Of a stretch of DNA of 36,394 bases, positions 29,857 to 36,394 are shown in pieces. The notes beneath the pieces were generated by a model. The model was not told the origin of the DNA, ran no database searches, and saw only the letters and a program-made list of their open reading frames with translations. The DNA comes from Mycolicibacterium sp. J2 (GTDB lineage Bacteria; Actinomycetota; Actinomycetes; Mycobacteriales; Mycobacteriaceae), in assembly GCF_026240945.1 (NCBI RefSeq), contig NZ_JAPFPY010000041.1:1-36394 (forward strand). Reading direction: 5' to 3'. A program made the translations under genes and the position numbers. How positions within the stretch are numbered: the first letter of the stretch is position 1; every line of letters starts with the position of its first letter.

Positions 29857-30306
29857 TCAGCCGGCGTCGACGGTGGTCGGCTCGATCGACTTCTGGCCGC
29901 CGCCGTGCGCGATGTCGATCTTGCGCGGCTTGGCGCGCTCGGCCAACGGGATCGTCACGGTGAGCACACCGTTCTCGTAGGTCGCCGAAATGGCCGACGT
30001 ATCAATACCTTCGCCCAGGGACAGCTGCCGGCGGTAGTTGCCGAAGAACCTCTCGTTGGCGAACCACTGGACGGCATCCTCCGAGCGGGCGGTGCGGTGT
30101 GCCGAGATGGTCAGCGTGCCGTTGTCCACGTTGACATCCACCGAGCCCGGGTCGACCCCTGGCAGATCAGCGGTCAGCACGTAGTGGTCGTCGATCTTGC
30201 ACAGGTCCATGGGCATGAACCTCGGCGTGCGGGTTGATCCGGTCTGGCTGGTGAGTAGACCCCGGGTCAAGGCATCAAGGTCGTTGAACGGATCGAAACG
30301 CAGCAC
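29857..30306 (-). CDS. Small heat-shock protein, Hsp18/18-kDa antigen type
   Basis: A 149-residue alpha-crystallin-type chaperone that holds unfolding proteins during stress. The start MLRFDPFNDLDAL, the MPMDL strand, the LPGVDP turn, the conserved ATYENGVLTVTIPLAERAKPRKI block and an IPL-type C-terminal anchor resemble the M. leprae 18-kDa antigen more than HspX or Acr2. The GTG start is supported by a strong AGGAGGTGG site 7 bases upstream. A CIRCE element about 70 bp upstream points to control by the repressor HrcA. Confidence 0.9.
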   Translation of the reverse strand: MLRFDPFNDLDALTRGLLTSQTGSTRTPRFMPMDLCKIDDHYVLTADLPGVDPGSVDVNVDNGTLTISAHRTARSEDAVQWFANERFFGNYRRQLSLGEGIDTSAISATYENGVLTVTIPLAERAKPRKIDIAHGGGQKSIEPTTVDAG

Positions 30307-30377
30307 AGCAATCCACCTCCTCGATCGCTAAGAGCCCGCCACCCTGGCAGGCAGCCAAATCACTGTGCACCTCCGTT

Positions 30378-30404
30378 TTAGCACTCGTAAGGCGAGAGTG
30401 CTAG
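30378..30404. promoter_or_regulatory. CIRCE operator (HrcA binding site)
   Basis: TTAGCACTC-N9-GAGTGCTAG matches the CIRCE consensus TTAGCACTC-N9-GAGTGCTAA at 17 of 18 arm positions. It lies upstream of the small heat-shock gene. The last bases coincide with the TAG stop (30401-30403) of the HxlR-type gene. HrcA bound here would repress hsp18 at normal temperature. Confidence 0.9.
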
Positions 30405-31285
30405 TCCCTCGGGGGAGAGATTTCTGTGGCTTCGCGCGCGAGTTCACTGCCCCGCAACGCCTCCCCGCACCGATCGCAGGCCAGCACCGGATGGAAAGCC
30501 CCGCCGCAGGCGTCGTGCGTCAGCTCGACTGCGGGGCCCTCCGGGCCGGTGAACCAGCGCTGCGCCCACTCCAGTGCGGTGACCAGGATCGGCAGTACCG
30601 CCCGGCCCTTCTCGGTGAGCCGGTACCGGCCGTCGTGGATGTCGAGCACCCCGTTGGCCACCAAGATCTGCAGTCGGTCGGCCAGCGAACCCGGCGGGGC
30701 GCCGAGCTGGCCGGCGAAATCGGTGAACCGGCTGGTACCGACGAATGCGCCGACCATGACGGCGAACGACCACCGGTTACCGAGGATCGTCATGGTCTGG
30801 GGGAACAGGCCGGCACCGTCGCTTCGAGACCGGCGCCGGGTACTGGTCGCCGGCATCGACCGCGCCCATGATCCACTCGGACCCCACTGCGCGACAAGGT
30901 TTTTCTCGGCGGTTGCCAGGCCGCAGCCGCTGCAGGTGAGTATCGGTGTGCACTCGTCGCCGCATACCTCGTGGCGCAGCATCGGCAAGGCGTGCTCGGG
31001 CACCCACGTGCGTTCCCACGCCCAGATCGATACCAGCACCGGCCACAATGACCGGCTTCGCGCGGTCGGCAGGTACCGGCGCCCGTCAGGGCCGAGCAGC
31101 CCGTCGGCAGTTATGCTGCGTAGCCGCGCGGTCAACACCGCATTCGAGATCGGCAGTTCCGCGGCAAAGTCGGTGAAGCGCTGGGCACCCAACAGCGACT
31201 GCTGGACGATCAGCAGGGTCCATTCGTCACCGAGCAGCCCGAGCATCGTGGCGACGGCGTTGGGCTGCGGACCGGGTTGGGTCAT
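30401..31285 (-). CDS. Tandem HxlR-type winged-helix regulator
   Basis: A 294-residue protein with two HxlR/MarR-like winged-helix domains in one chain. The first is about 8-100 (LGLLGDEWTLLIVQQSLLGAQRFTDFAAELPISNAVLTARL). The second is about 160-250 (ILGNRWSFAVMVGAFVGTSRFTDFAGQLGAPPGSLADRLQ). Each is followed by a four-cysteine or CxxC stretch (CGDECTPILTCSGCG; CGGAFHPVLACDRCGE), possibly a metal site. HxlR proteins normally act as dimers of single domains; this one may be a built-in pseudo-dimer. ATG 31285 overlaps the stop of the carotenoid oxygenase gene (ATGA), so it is the last gene of that operon and may regulate it. Confidence 0.82.
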   Translation of the reverse strand: MTQPGPQPNAVATMLGLLGDEWTLLIVQQSLLGAQRFTDFAAELPISNAVLTARLRSITADGLLGPDGRRYLPTARSRSLWPVLVSIWAWERTWVPEHALPMLRHEVCGDECTPILTCSGCGLATAEKNLVAQWGPSGSWARSMPATSTRRRSRSDGAGLFPQTMTILGNRWSFAVMVGAFVGTSRFTDFAGQLGAPPGSLADRLQILVANGVLDIHDGRYRLTEKGRAVLPILVTALEWAQRWFTGPEGPAVELTHDACGGAFHPVLACDRCGEALRGSELAREATEISPPRD

Positions 31286-32775
31286 TCCCGCCAGCGTCGT
31301 AGCTCCGCGCCTGGCGCCCACGTGGAATGCGTACCGCTGGAAACACGTTCGGGCAGCTGCAGTTTGCATACCGGGCCGTCGCTGACGCGGGCGGCATCGA
31401 ACACCAGGCAGTACGACGCGTCCTCGTTCATGTCGGTGGTGATGGTGATCAGGTAACCGTCGTCCTCGGCCGTGCCGCCAACACGGGGTGCCATCGCGGT
31501 CTCACTGCCGTACACGCCGTCGGCGAAGGCATACCGCTGCTCGGCTCCGGTGTGCAGATCGTGGCGGACCAGCCCGTCGAACAGGAACCAGCCCGGTTTG
31601 CCGGTCGCGGCGTAGGCGTAACGGTAGTCGCGGCCCGTGTATCCGGGGTTGATCATCCCGAATTCGGTGAGGCTGTCCGACAATTGCTCTTCGCGCGTCT
31701 GCCCGGTGACCAGGTTGAACCGCCAGCGGTGTAGCCGGGTTTGCATGCCGTCCAAGGAGAGGTACCGGAAGAACCGCTGCCAGCGCATGTCCATCCCGTC
31801 GGCGCTACCGGCGTCGGTGGGCTCGGGGGTGCCCTGGAAGAATCCGTCGAGCACGATCTCGTCACCGTCCTCGAAGGCATTGGTGAAGTGCAGGACGTAG
31901 GTGGTTTCCGCTTCGAACCAGCGGATGGGGCCGCCGCGCCGCGGCAGGACGGCGAACCGCGATGGCAGGTCCCGGTGCAGGCGGGGAATATGCGCGTTGT
32001 GCTTGAGCATCTCGGCATTCCAGAACAACGGAAAGTCGTTGAGGATCACGTAGTTTTCGGTGAGTGCCATATCGTGGGGGAGCCGGGGCCCCGGCAGTTC
32101 GACGTCGACGTAGTGCACCAGGGAGTTGTGCTGGTCGACGACGCCGTAGTGCATGAACGGCGCTTGCTTGCCGTAGTTGAAGAACAACAACTCGCCGGTC
32201 GCGTCATCGACCTTGGGGTGGGCCGACACGCCCATATCGGACGGGAAGCCGCCGGAGAAGTCCTCTTTGCCGAGCGCCGCGCCGGTGTAAGGATCGATCC
32301 GGTAAAGGTCGCCGCACTGATAGAAGCTGGTCAACGCGACCCCGCGGTGCACCGTGACATCGGTCGACGACGCGTCCTTCATCAAGGTGCGGGCACCCCA
32401 GCCGTGGTCCCGCCGGGCCAGCTCGACTGGTTCGGCGATCCCCGGCCACAGCGGACCGCCCTCGGCGTTCTCCGCGAGGAAGCCGTCGGTTTGGACGAAT
32501 CTGTTGCGGTAGAAGGCTTTCCCGTCGCGGAACCCGACGATGTGCAGCATCCCGTCCCCGTCGAACGGATGGTAGACCTTGAACGCGGGGTGCAGTGGAT
32601 TCTCCGTGTTGCGGAGGTAGATCCCGTCCAGATCGGACGGGATCTCACCCTCGACGGCGCGCAGATCCTCGTCGTCCCACTCGGTGGTCTGCGGACGCCA
32701 CGCGCCGGTGCGGTACGGGTGGGTGTCGTCCTCGGGCAGGGTGGACAGGTATTTGGCGAACACTTCTACCGACAT
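31282..32775 (-). CDS. Carotenoid oxygenase / dioxygenase (Rv0913c type)
   Basis: A 497-residue protein of the RPE65/carotenoid cleavage oxygenase family, an iron(II) enzyme that splits a double bond in carotenoids, stilbenes or similar molecules. Visible features are FDGDGMLH near 71-78 and the four iron-binding histidines: His186 (SAHPK), His234 (LPHDMALT), His296 (LHFTNAF) and His483 (GTHSTW). Length agrees with Rv0913c. ATG 32775 is chosen because it gives the normal family N-terminus; the frame continues upstream into the thiolase gene. It overlaps the thiolase end by 10 bp and the regulator start by 4 bp. Confidence 0.88.
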   Translation of the reverse strand: MSVEVFAKYLSTLPEDDTHPYRTGAWRPQTTEWDDEDLRAVEGEIPSDLDGIYLRNTENPLHPAFKVYHPFDGDGMLHIVGFRDGKAFYRNRFVQTDGFLAENAEGGPLWPGIAEPVELARRDHGWGARTLMKDASSTDVTVHRGVALTSFYQCGDLYRIDPYTGAALGKEDFSGGFPSDMGVSAHPKVDDATGELLFFNYGKQAPFMHYGVVDQHNSLVHYVDVELPGPRLPHDMALTENYVILNDFPLFWNAEMLKHNAHIPRLHRDLPSRFAVLPRRGGPIRWFEAETTYVLHFTNAFEDGDEIVLDGFFQGTPEPTDAGSADGMDMRWQRFFRYLSLDGMQTRLHRWRFNLVTGQTREEQLSDSLTEFGMINPGYTGRDYRYAYAATGKPGWFLFDGLVRHDLHTGAEQRYAFADGVYGSETAMAPRVGGTAEDDGYLITITTDMNEDASYCLVFDAARVSDGPVCKLQLPERVSSGTHSTWAPGAELRRWRE

Positions 32776-33968
32776 GACAACCCCTGGGAGACGACGAAAC
32801 TGACGGTGGTGGCGGTGCTTCCGCCGAAGTTGAGGGTGCCGAAGGTGGTGGCGCCGTCGACCTGGTAGTCGCCCGCGGTACCGCTGACCTGTTTGGCGGC
32901 GTCGAGCAACATTCGGACGCCGGTGGCGCCGACGGGATGGCCGCCGCCGATCAGGCCGCCGCTCGGGTTGATGGGCAGCGTGCCCCCGATCTCGATCTTG
33001 CCGTTTTCGATGGCTTTCCACGATTCACCGGGTCCGGTGAGCCCGATATGGTCGATCGCCAGGTACTCGCTCGGTGTGAAACAGTCGTGCACCTCGAACC
33101 CGTCGACGTCGTCCAGGGTGACCCGGGCCCGGCCGAACGCGTCGAGCACCGCCTGTCGAACATGCGGCAGCACATAGGGATCCGCGGCAGACCGGTCCAG
33201 CTTCTGCTGCAGTCCCAGCCCGACGGTGCGGTGTCCCCAGCCGTCGATGCGCGCGAGCGGTCGGGTGTCGGGGTGCTCACGTAGGTAGCCGTCGGTGACC
33301 AATACGACGCCGGCGCCGCCGTCGGTCATCTGGCTGCAGTCCAACCGCCGGATGCGACCCTCCACCACCGGGTTGTCGGCGCCGAGCGTCCAGTCACGAG
33401 TCTGGGCATTCGGGTTGGCCTTCGCGTTGGCGTGGTTCAACGCGGAGATGGCATCCAGGTGCTGGTCGTCCAACCCGTAGCGGCGGTCGTACTCGTCGGC
33501 AATCCGGGAGAACATGTGCGGCCACATGAAGGTCGCCTCGGTGCCCTCCTGGCCCGTCCACGCCGCCGCCCCGAGGTGCCGTGCGGCGGTGTCACCGGGC
33601 ACCGTCTTCTCCAGTTCCAGGCCGAGCACCAGTGCGCAGTCGTAATTACCCGCCCGCAGATCGGCGATCGCGGCCAGGACGGCGATGCTGCCCGAGGCGC
33701 ACGCGGCCTCGTGCCGCGCGGCGGGGACATCCCACAGCTGGTCCTCGACCGTGGCGGGCATGGCGCCGAGGTGCCCCTGGGAGGCGAACATCTCACCGAA
33801 GGCGTTGCCGACGTGCACGACGCCGACGGCGGCACCGGGGACCTTCGCGGCCGTCAGCGTCTCACGCACCACCTCGGCGGTCAGCACTGCGAAATCGGCG
33901 CCCTCGCGGTGCAGGTTGCGGGCGAAATCGCTCTGGTAGCCGCCCAGGATCCACACGCCGGAGTTCAC
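32766..33968 (-). CDS. Thiolase-family protein, SCP2/lipid-transfer thiolase type (Rv0914c type)
   Basis: A 400-residue thiolase-fold protein: VWILGGYQSDFARN at the start, the acyl-accepting cysteine at about 90 in HEAACASGS, the middle EVHDCFTPSEYLA, and GGLIGGGHPVGATGVRM near the end. These fit the SCP-x-like branch and M. tuberculosis Rv0914c. The role is probably thiolytic cleavage or transfer of an acyl group; the substrate is unknown. I chose the GTG at 33966-33968. An ATG 17 codons upstream is possible, but the intervening residues look non-coding and contain a TACTCT -10 candidate (33993-33998, reverse strand). First gene of the thiolase-oxygenase-regulator operon. Confidence 0.87.
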   Translation of the reverse strand: MNSGVWILGGYQSDFARNLHREGADFAVLTAEVVRETLTAAKVPGAAVGVVHVGNAFGEMFASQGHLGAMPATVEDQLWDVPAARHEAACASGSIAVLAAIADLRAGNYDCALVLGLELEKTVPGDTAARHLGAAAWTGQEGTEATFMWPHMFSRIADEYDRRYGLDDQHLDAISALNHANAKANPNAQTRDWTLGADNPVVEGRIRRLDCSQMTDGGAGVVLVTDGYLREHPDTRPLARIDGWGHRTVGLGLQQKLDRSAADPYVLPHVRQAVLDAFGRARVTLDDVDGFEVHDCFTPSEYLAIDHIGLTGPGESWKAIENGKIEIGGTLPINPSGGLIGGGHPVGATGVRMLLDAAKQVSGTAGDYQVDGATTFGTLNFGGSTATTVSFVVSQGLSCR

Positions 33969-34113
33969 CGTGCGGACGCTACTACAACTAACAGAGTAAA
34001 TCCGCGGAATCGAGGTCATGCTTGCCCGGCCACTTCCCGGCAAACGAGGGATTGAACGGGAGCAAAACGGGGAACTCCCGGTGAGCCGTCAAAGGGGAGG
34101 GTGAGGCCAGACC

Positions 34114-34245
34114 ATGGAAGTGGTGTTCTTCGTTGCGGGAGTGCTGAGCGGCGTCGCGCTCATCCGGCTGTTCATCGATATCAACCGATCCGGTGAGCAA
34201 ACCATCGAACGGATGCGGGAGCACTGGGAGTCTCGCATCAGGTGA
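34114..34245 (+). CDS. 43-residue single-span membrane peptide
   Basis: ATG to TGA gives 43 residues: a hydrophobic stretch VVFFVAGVLSGVALIRLFI (about 3-21), then a charged helix ending HWESRIR. A purine-rich GGGGAGGGTGAGG lies just upstream. The hydrophobic-then-charged plan and ribosome site suggest a genuine small membrane protein. It precedes the ligase gene by 55 bp on the same strand. No family is recognised. Confidence 0.5.
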   Translation: MEVVFFVAGVLSGVALIRLFIDINRSGEQTIERMREHWESRIR

Positions 34246-34300
34246 CGCAGTCGGTCGGCCCGCTGGTTTGCGGCGGCGGCGCGCGGGGGATTCCCGGGGC

Positions 34301-35404
34301 ATGGCTGAACACCCGACCGTCGGCGTGGAAGAGGAGTTCCTGCTCGTCGACCCCCGCACCGGTGAACCCGTCCCGCGTAATCGCGAGGTGGCCGATCGCG
34401 CCGAAACCCTGGGTGTCGAACTGCAATTGGAGCTGACCAGCTGTCAGGTCGAGACGACGTCATCGGTGGCGCATCGAGCCGAAGAACTACGGACAGAGTT
34501 GGCCGGGTTGCGCCGGGGAGCGGCGCAGGCGGCCGCCGACACCGGCGCCCGGCTGCTGGCGGTCGGCCTACCACCGAGCGTCCCGCACCACTTTCCGGTC
34601 ACCGACAAACCGCGCTACCGGGAGATCGGCGAGCGGTTCGGGATGATCGCCCACGAGCAGGGCATCTGCGGATGTCATGTGCACGTTGCGGTTCCGGACC
34701 GCGAGACGGCCATCGAGGTGAGCAACCGGTTGCGCCCGTGGCTACCCACGCTGCTCGCGCTGTCGGCGAACTCGGCGGTGTATCGCAGTGCCGACACCGG
34801 ATACGCGAGTTGGCGCAGCGTGTTGTGGGCGCGCTGGCCGACCGCCGGGCCACCGCCGCACTTCGAGAGTGCCGCCGAATACGACGCGCTGGTGCAGATC
34901 ATGCGCGCCTCCGGAGCCGCCCTCGATGACGGCATGGTCTATTGGGATGTCCGCCCGTCGGCCAAGTTTCCGACCGTCGAGGTGCGGGTGGCCGACGTGC
35001 CCGCCACGGTCGGGGACACCGTGCTGCTGGCGGCGCTGGTGCGCGGATTGGTGATGACGGCGCTCGACGATATCGAGCATGGCCGGCCGGTGAAACCCGT
35101 GTCCGGACATGCGTTGACCGCCGCGTATTGGCGGGCGGCACGCGATGGCTTGAGCGGCTCGGCGCTGGATCTGATCGACAGTCATGCGCTGGTGCCTGCG
35201 CCGCAGATGCTGGAAGTGATGGTGGAAGCGGTGACCCCCGCGCTGCAGGCCGTCGGCGACTACGAGACGGTGCGCGCGGAATTGCAGCGGGTGCGCATCG
35301 ACGGCAACGGCGCCAGCCGAGCCCTGGCGGCCTGGCGGCGCCGAGGGGAAGTCTCCGATGTCATTGACGAGGTCGCGCGGGCGACGTTGGACGGGGTCGG
35401 TTGA
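34301..35404 (+). CDS. Carboxylate-amine ligase, YbdK / GCS2 family
   Basis: The product has 367 residues. The N-terminus TVGVEEEFLLVDPRTGEP is the signature of the type 2 glutamate-cysteine ligase (GCS2) family. Further matches are CQVETTS, HEQGICGCHVHVAVPD, LALSANSAVYRSADTGYASWRS and PTVEVRVADVP. E. coli YbdK has weak gamma-glutamylcysteine synthetase activity, and mycobacteria make mycothiol rather than glutathione, so the true substrate is uncertain. M. tuberculosis Rv0433 is the nearest relative I recall. ATG 34301 gives the family length; the frame is open for 36 codons upstream, where it overlaps the 43-residue peptide gene. Confidence 0.87.
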   Translation: MAEHPTVGVEEEFLLVDPRTGEPVPRNREVADRAETLGVELQLELTSCQVETTSSVAHRAEELRTELAGLRRGAAQAAADTGARLLAVGLPPSVPHHFPVTDKPRYREIGERFGMIAHEQGICGCHVHVAVPDRETAIEVSNRLRPWLPTLLALSANSAVYRSADTGYASWRSVLWARWPTAGPPPHFESAAEYDALVQIMRASGAALDDGMVYWDVRPSAKFPTVEVRVADVPATVGDTVLLAALVRGLVMTALDDIEHGRPVKPVSGHALTAAYWRAARDGLSGSALDLIDSHALVPAPQMLEVMVEAVTPALQAVGDYETVRAELQRVRIDGNGASRALAAWRRRGEVSDVIDEVARATLDGVG

Positions 35405-35433
35405 GCTGACCGCCGAATCGTGGCTACTCGTGG

Positions 35434-36048
35434 CTAGGGCATCCGGGCAAGCCAGACGGTGCGCTCTCCGCAGGTGGGGTCTGCGACGGCATGGGCGATG
35501 ACCTCGAAGCCGTTGGCAGCGAGTAGCGATCGGTACTCAAAAGGGGCGAGGCTGGCGTGGTAGAGCGGTTCACCCTGGTAGGTGCCGATCTGCTCGCCCG
35601 CTGATGGGCCGCTATTGAACATGAGCACCGCGCCAGCGGCCGCGTGCTGCGCAAAGGTTGCGAACGTGTGTCTTTGATGATGCGGTGACAGGTGGAACAG
35701 GCTGTCCCATGCGATGATTCCGCCGAATGTGCCCTTCACGGCCAGGCTGCGCATGTCGGCGACATCCCACCGGTGGTCCGGGAAGCGTGTCCTCGCCATC
35801 GCGATCATTGCGCTCGACGAGTCGACCCCGTACAGCCGACATCCCTGGTCGATCAGGTATTGGCCGACCGGCACCGCAGTGCCACAGCCCACGTCGAGGA
35901 TGGCGCGGTTGTGGTCGGGTAAAGACCCCACAAATCGATCGAGCCACGCGCGTTCGACCAGGCGGTCACCCCGGTCCCGCGACCATGCGCTCGCATGACG
36001 GTCATACAAGCCGATGACCTGAACGGCGTCGGGATGCTCGTCAGTCAC
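35434..36048 (-). CDS. Class I SAM-dependent methyltransferase
   Basis: A 204-residue methyltransferase: motif I AILDVGCGTAVPVG (about 48-61), the acidic residue after strand 2 in YGVDSSSAM, motif II-like WDVADMRSL and IIAWDSLFHLS, then MFNSGPSAGE. The substrate is not predictable. GTG start (36046-36048). It is convergent with the ligase gene, 29 bp between stops. It lies near the IS110-type transposase end and is not part of the Rv0904c-Rv0914c order. Confidence 0.82.
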   Translation of the reverse strand: MTDEHPDAVQVIGLYDRHASAWSRDRGDRLVERAWLDRFVGSLPDHNRAILDVGCGTAVPVGQYLIDQGCRLYGVDSSSAMIAMARTRFPDHRWDVADMRSLAVKGTFGGIIAWDSLFHLSPHHQRHTFATFAQHAAAGAVLMFNSGPSAGEQIGTYQGEPLYHASLAPFEYRSLLAANGFEVIAHAVADPTCGERTVWLARMP

Positions 36049-36261
36049 ATGGCCAGTATCGCTGTTGGTTCAATCCGTCGTGCAGTCCTGTTTCGCCCCC
36101 TGTGCCCGAACGACACGTTGCTGGGGACACGTCGGCCTTATGTCGGGCCAACCAGGCATGCGGGTCTGCTGCACGAGTAGGTGACATCTTGACCTGACCC
36201 ACCGTTTGGGTTCCAGATTCGGTGACTAAGGTTGCGTCCAGCAGAGTGGCGCCTCTCTGTG

Positions 36262-36394
36262 TCAAGTAGTGGTGTTGGCGTCGCGGAGTAGTTGTCGGTA
36301 GACGGTGTCGGAAAGTCGTCTCTTGAGGCAGCGCATCGCTTCGCTGTGACTCTTGCCGTTGGCGCGTTTGCGCAGGTAGTAGGTACGTCCCGGG
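36262..36394 (-). CDS. IS110-family transposase, C-terminal fragment (cut by window edge)
   Basis: The reverse strand reads, from the right edge, 44 residues: PGRTYYLRKRANGKSHSEAM, then RCLKRRLSDTVYRQLL, ending NTTT and TGA at 36262-36264. The pattern YYxRKRAxGKxxxEAxRxLKRRLSDxVYRQL resembles the end of IS110-type (DEDD) transposases, which insert without long inverted repeats. Only the tail is visible, so family and intactness are less certain than for the left-edge element. The element boundary should lie a little left of the stop, but I cannot fix it. The 213 bp from here to the methyltransferase start hold no gene I can support. Confidence 0.65.
   Translation of the reverse strand, partial: PGRTYYLRKRANGKSHSEAMRCLKRRLSDTVYRQLLRDANTTT

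Noticed and set aside
36041..36265. Leftward 74-codon frame between the methyltransferase and the right-edge transposase
   Set aside because: It overlaps both neighbouring genes' ends, has no ribosome site or known motif, and may be IS flank.
1..36394. CRISPR arrays, rRNA or intact tRNA genes, prophage structural genes
   Set aside because: No regularly spaced direct repeats, no rRNA or complete tRNA sequence and no capsid, tail or integrase genes were seen.

Overview
The window looks like chromosomal DNA of an environmental, probably rapid-growing mycobacterium (Mycolicibacterium type). It is GC-rich throughout, with many GTG starts and short overlaps between genes. The central block follows the order I recall for M. 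tuberculosis Rv0904c-Rv0914c: accD3, echA6, an Rv0906-type metallo-hydrolase, an Rv0907-type serine hydrolase lipoprotein, ctpE, the Rv0909/Rv0910 toxin-antitoxin pair, Rv0911, Rv0912, Rv0913c and Rv0914c. Extra genes sit at several points inside it. The species is not determined; all comparisons are from memory of the families, not from a search.

Layout. (1) 1-4.2 kb: the start of an IS3-type transposase runs off the left edge. Next to it is a leftward three-gene envelope operon: an MspA-family porin with a glycine-rich insert, an exported cysteine-containing protein, and a 7-TM protein with a long Pro/Gln-rich tail whose end abuts the IS. About 600 bp without a recognisable gene follows. 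(2) 4.2-8.9 kb: a SdpI-family membrane protein, and a GAF-LuxR regulator divergent from two coupled acyl-CoA synthetase genes, closed by an 18-bp perfect hairpin. (3) 8.9-11.7 kb: a hexarate module, with an L-talarate/galactarate dehydratase divergent from a GudP-like permease and a control region holding a tandem operator candidate. (4) 11.8-16.8 kb: a small membrane protein coupled to a zinc-finger rhomboid protease, a DUF559/AbiEi-like gene, and a degenerate ABC ATPase coupled to a YhgE/Pip membrane protein. (5) 16.8-34 kb: the conserved Rv0904c-Rv0914c-like block. It is interrupted by a second DUF559 gene flanked by inverted palindromic repeats, a two-RCK potassium channel, a cupin, a GNAT acetyltransferase, an Hsp18-type small heat-shock gene with a CIRCE operator, and a double-HxlR regulator. 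(6) 34-36.4 kb: a 43-residue membrane peptide, a YbdK-type carboxylate-amine ligase, a methyltransferase, and the C-terminus of an IS110-type transposase at the right edge.

How genes work together. The echA6 to Rv0910-like run (18369-24827) has gaps of 0-11 bp or overlaps and is probably one transcript joining acyl-CoA handling, hydrolases, a P-type cation ATPase and a toxin-antitoxin pair. The thiolase, carotenoid oxygenase and HxlR genes overlap as a second operon. The dehydratase and permease form a self-contained uptake and first-step unit for galactarate or talarate.

The least ordinary items are: a dispersed palindromic repeat (three full copies and one half copy), two of whose copies bracket the second DUF559 gene; the MspA-like porin operon of unknown role; the CIRCE element that shares its last bases with the stop codon of the neighbouring regulator gene; and the tandem 25-bp-spaced operator candidate in the hexarate locus.
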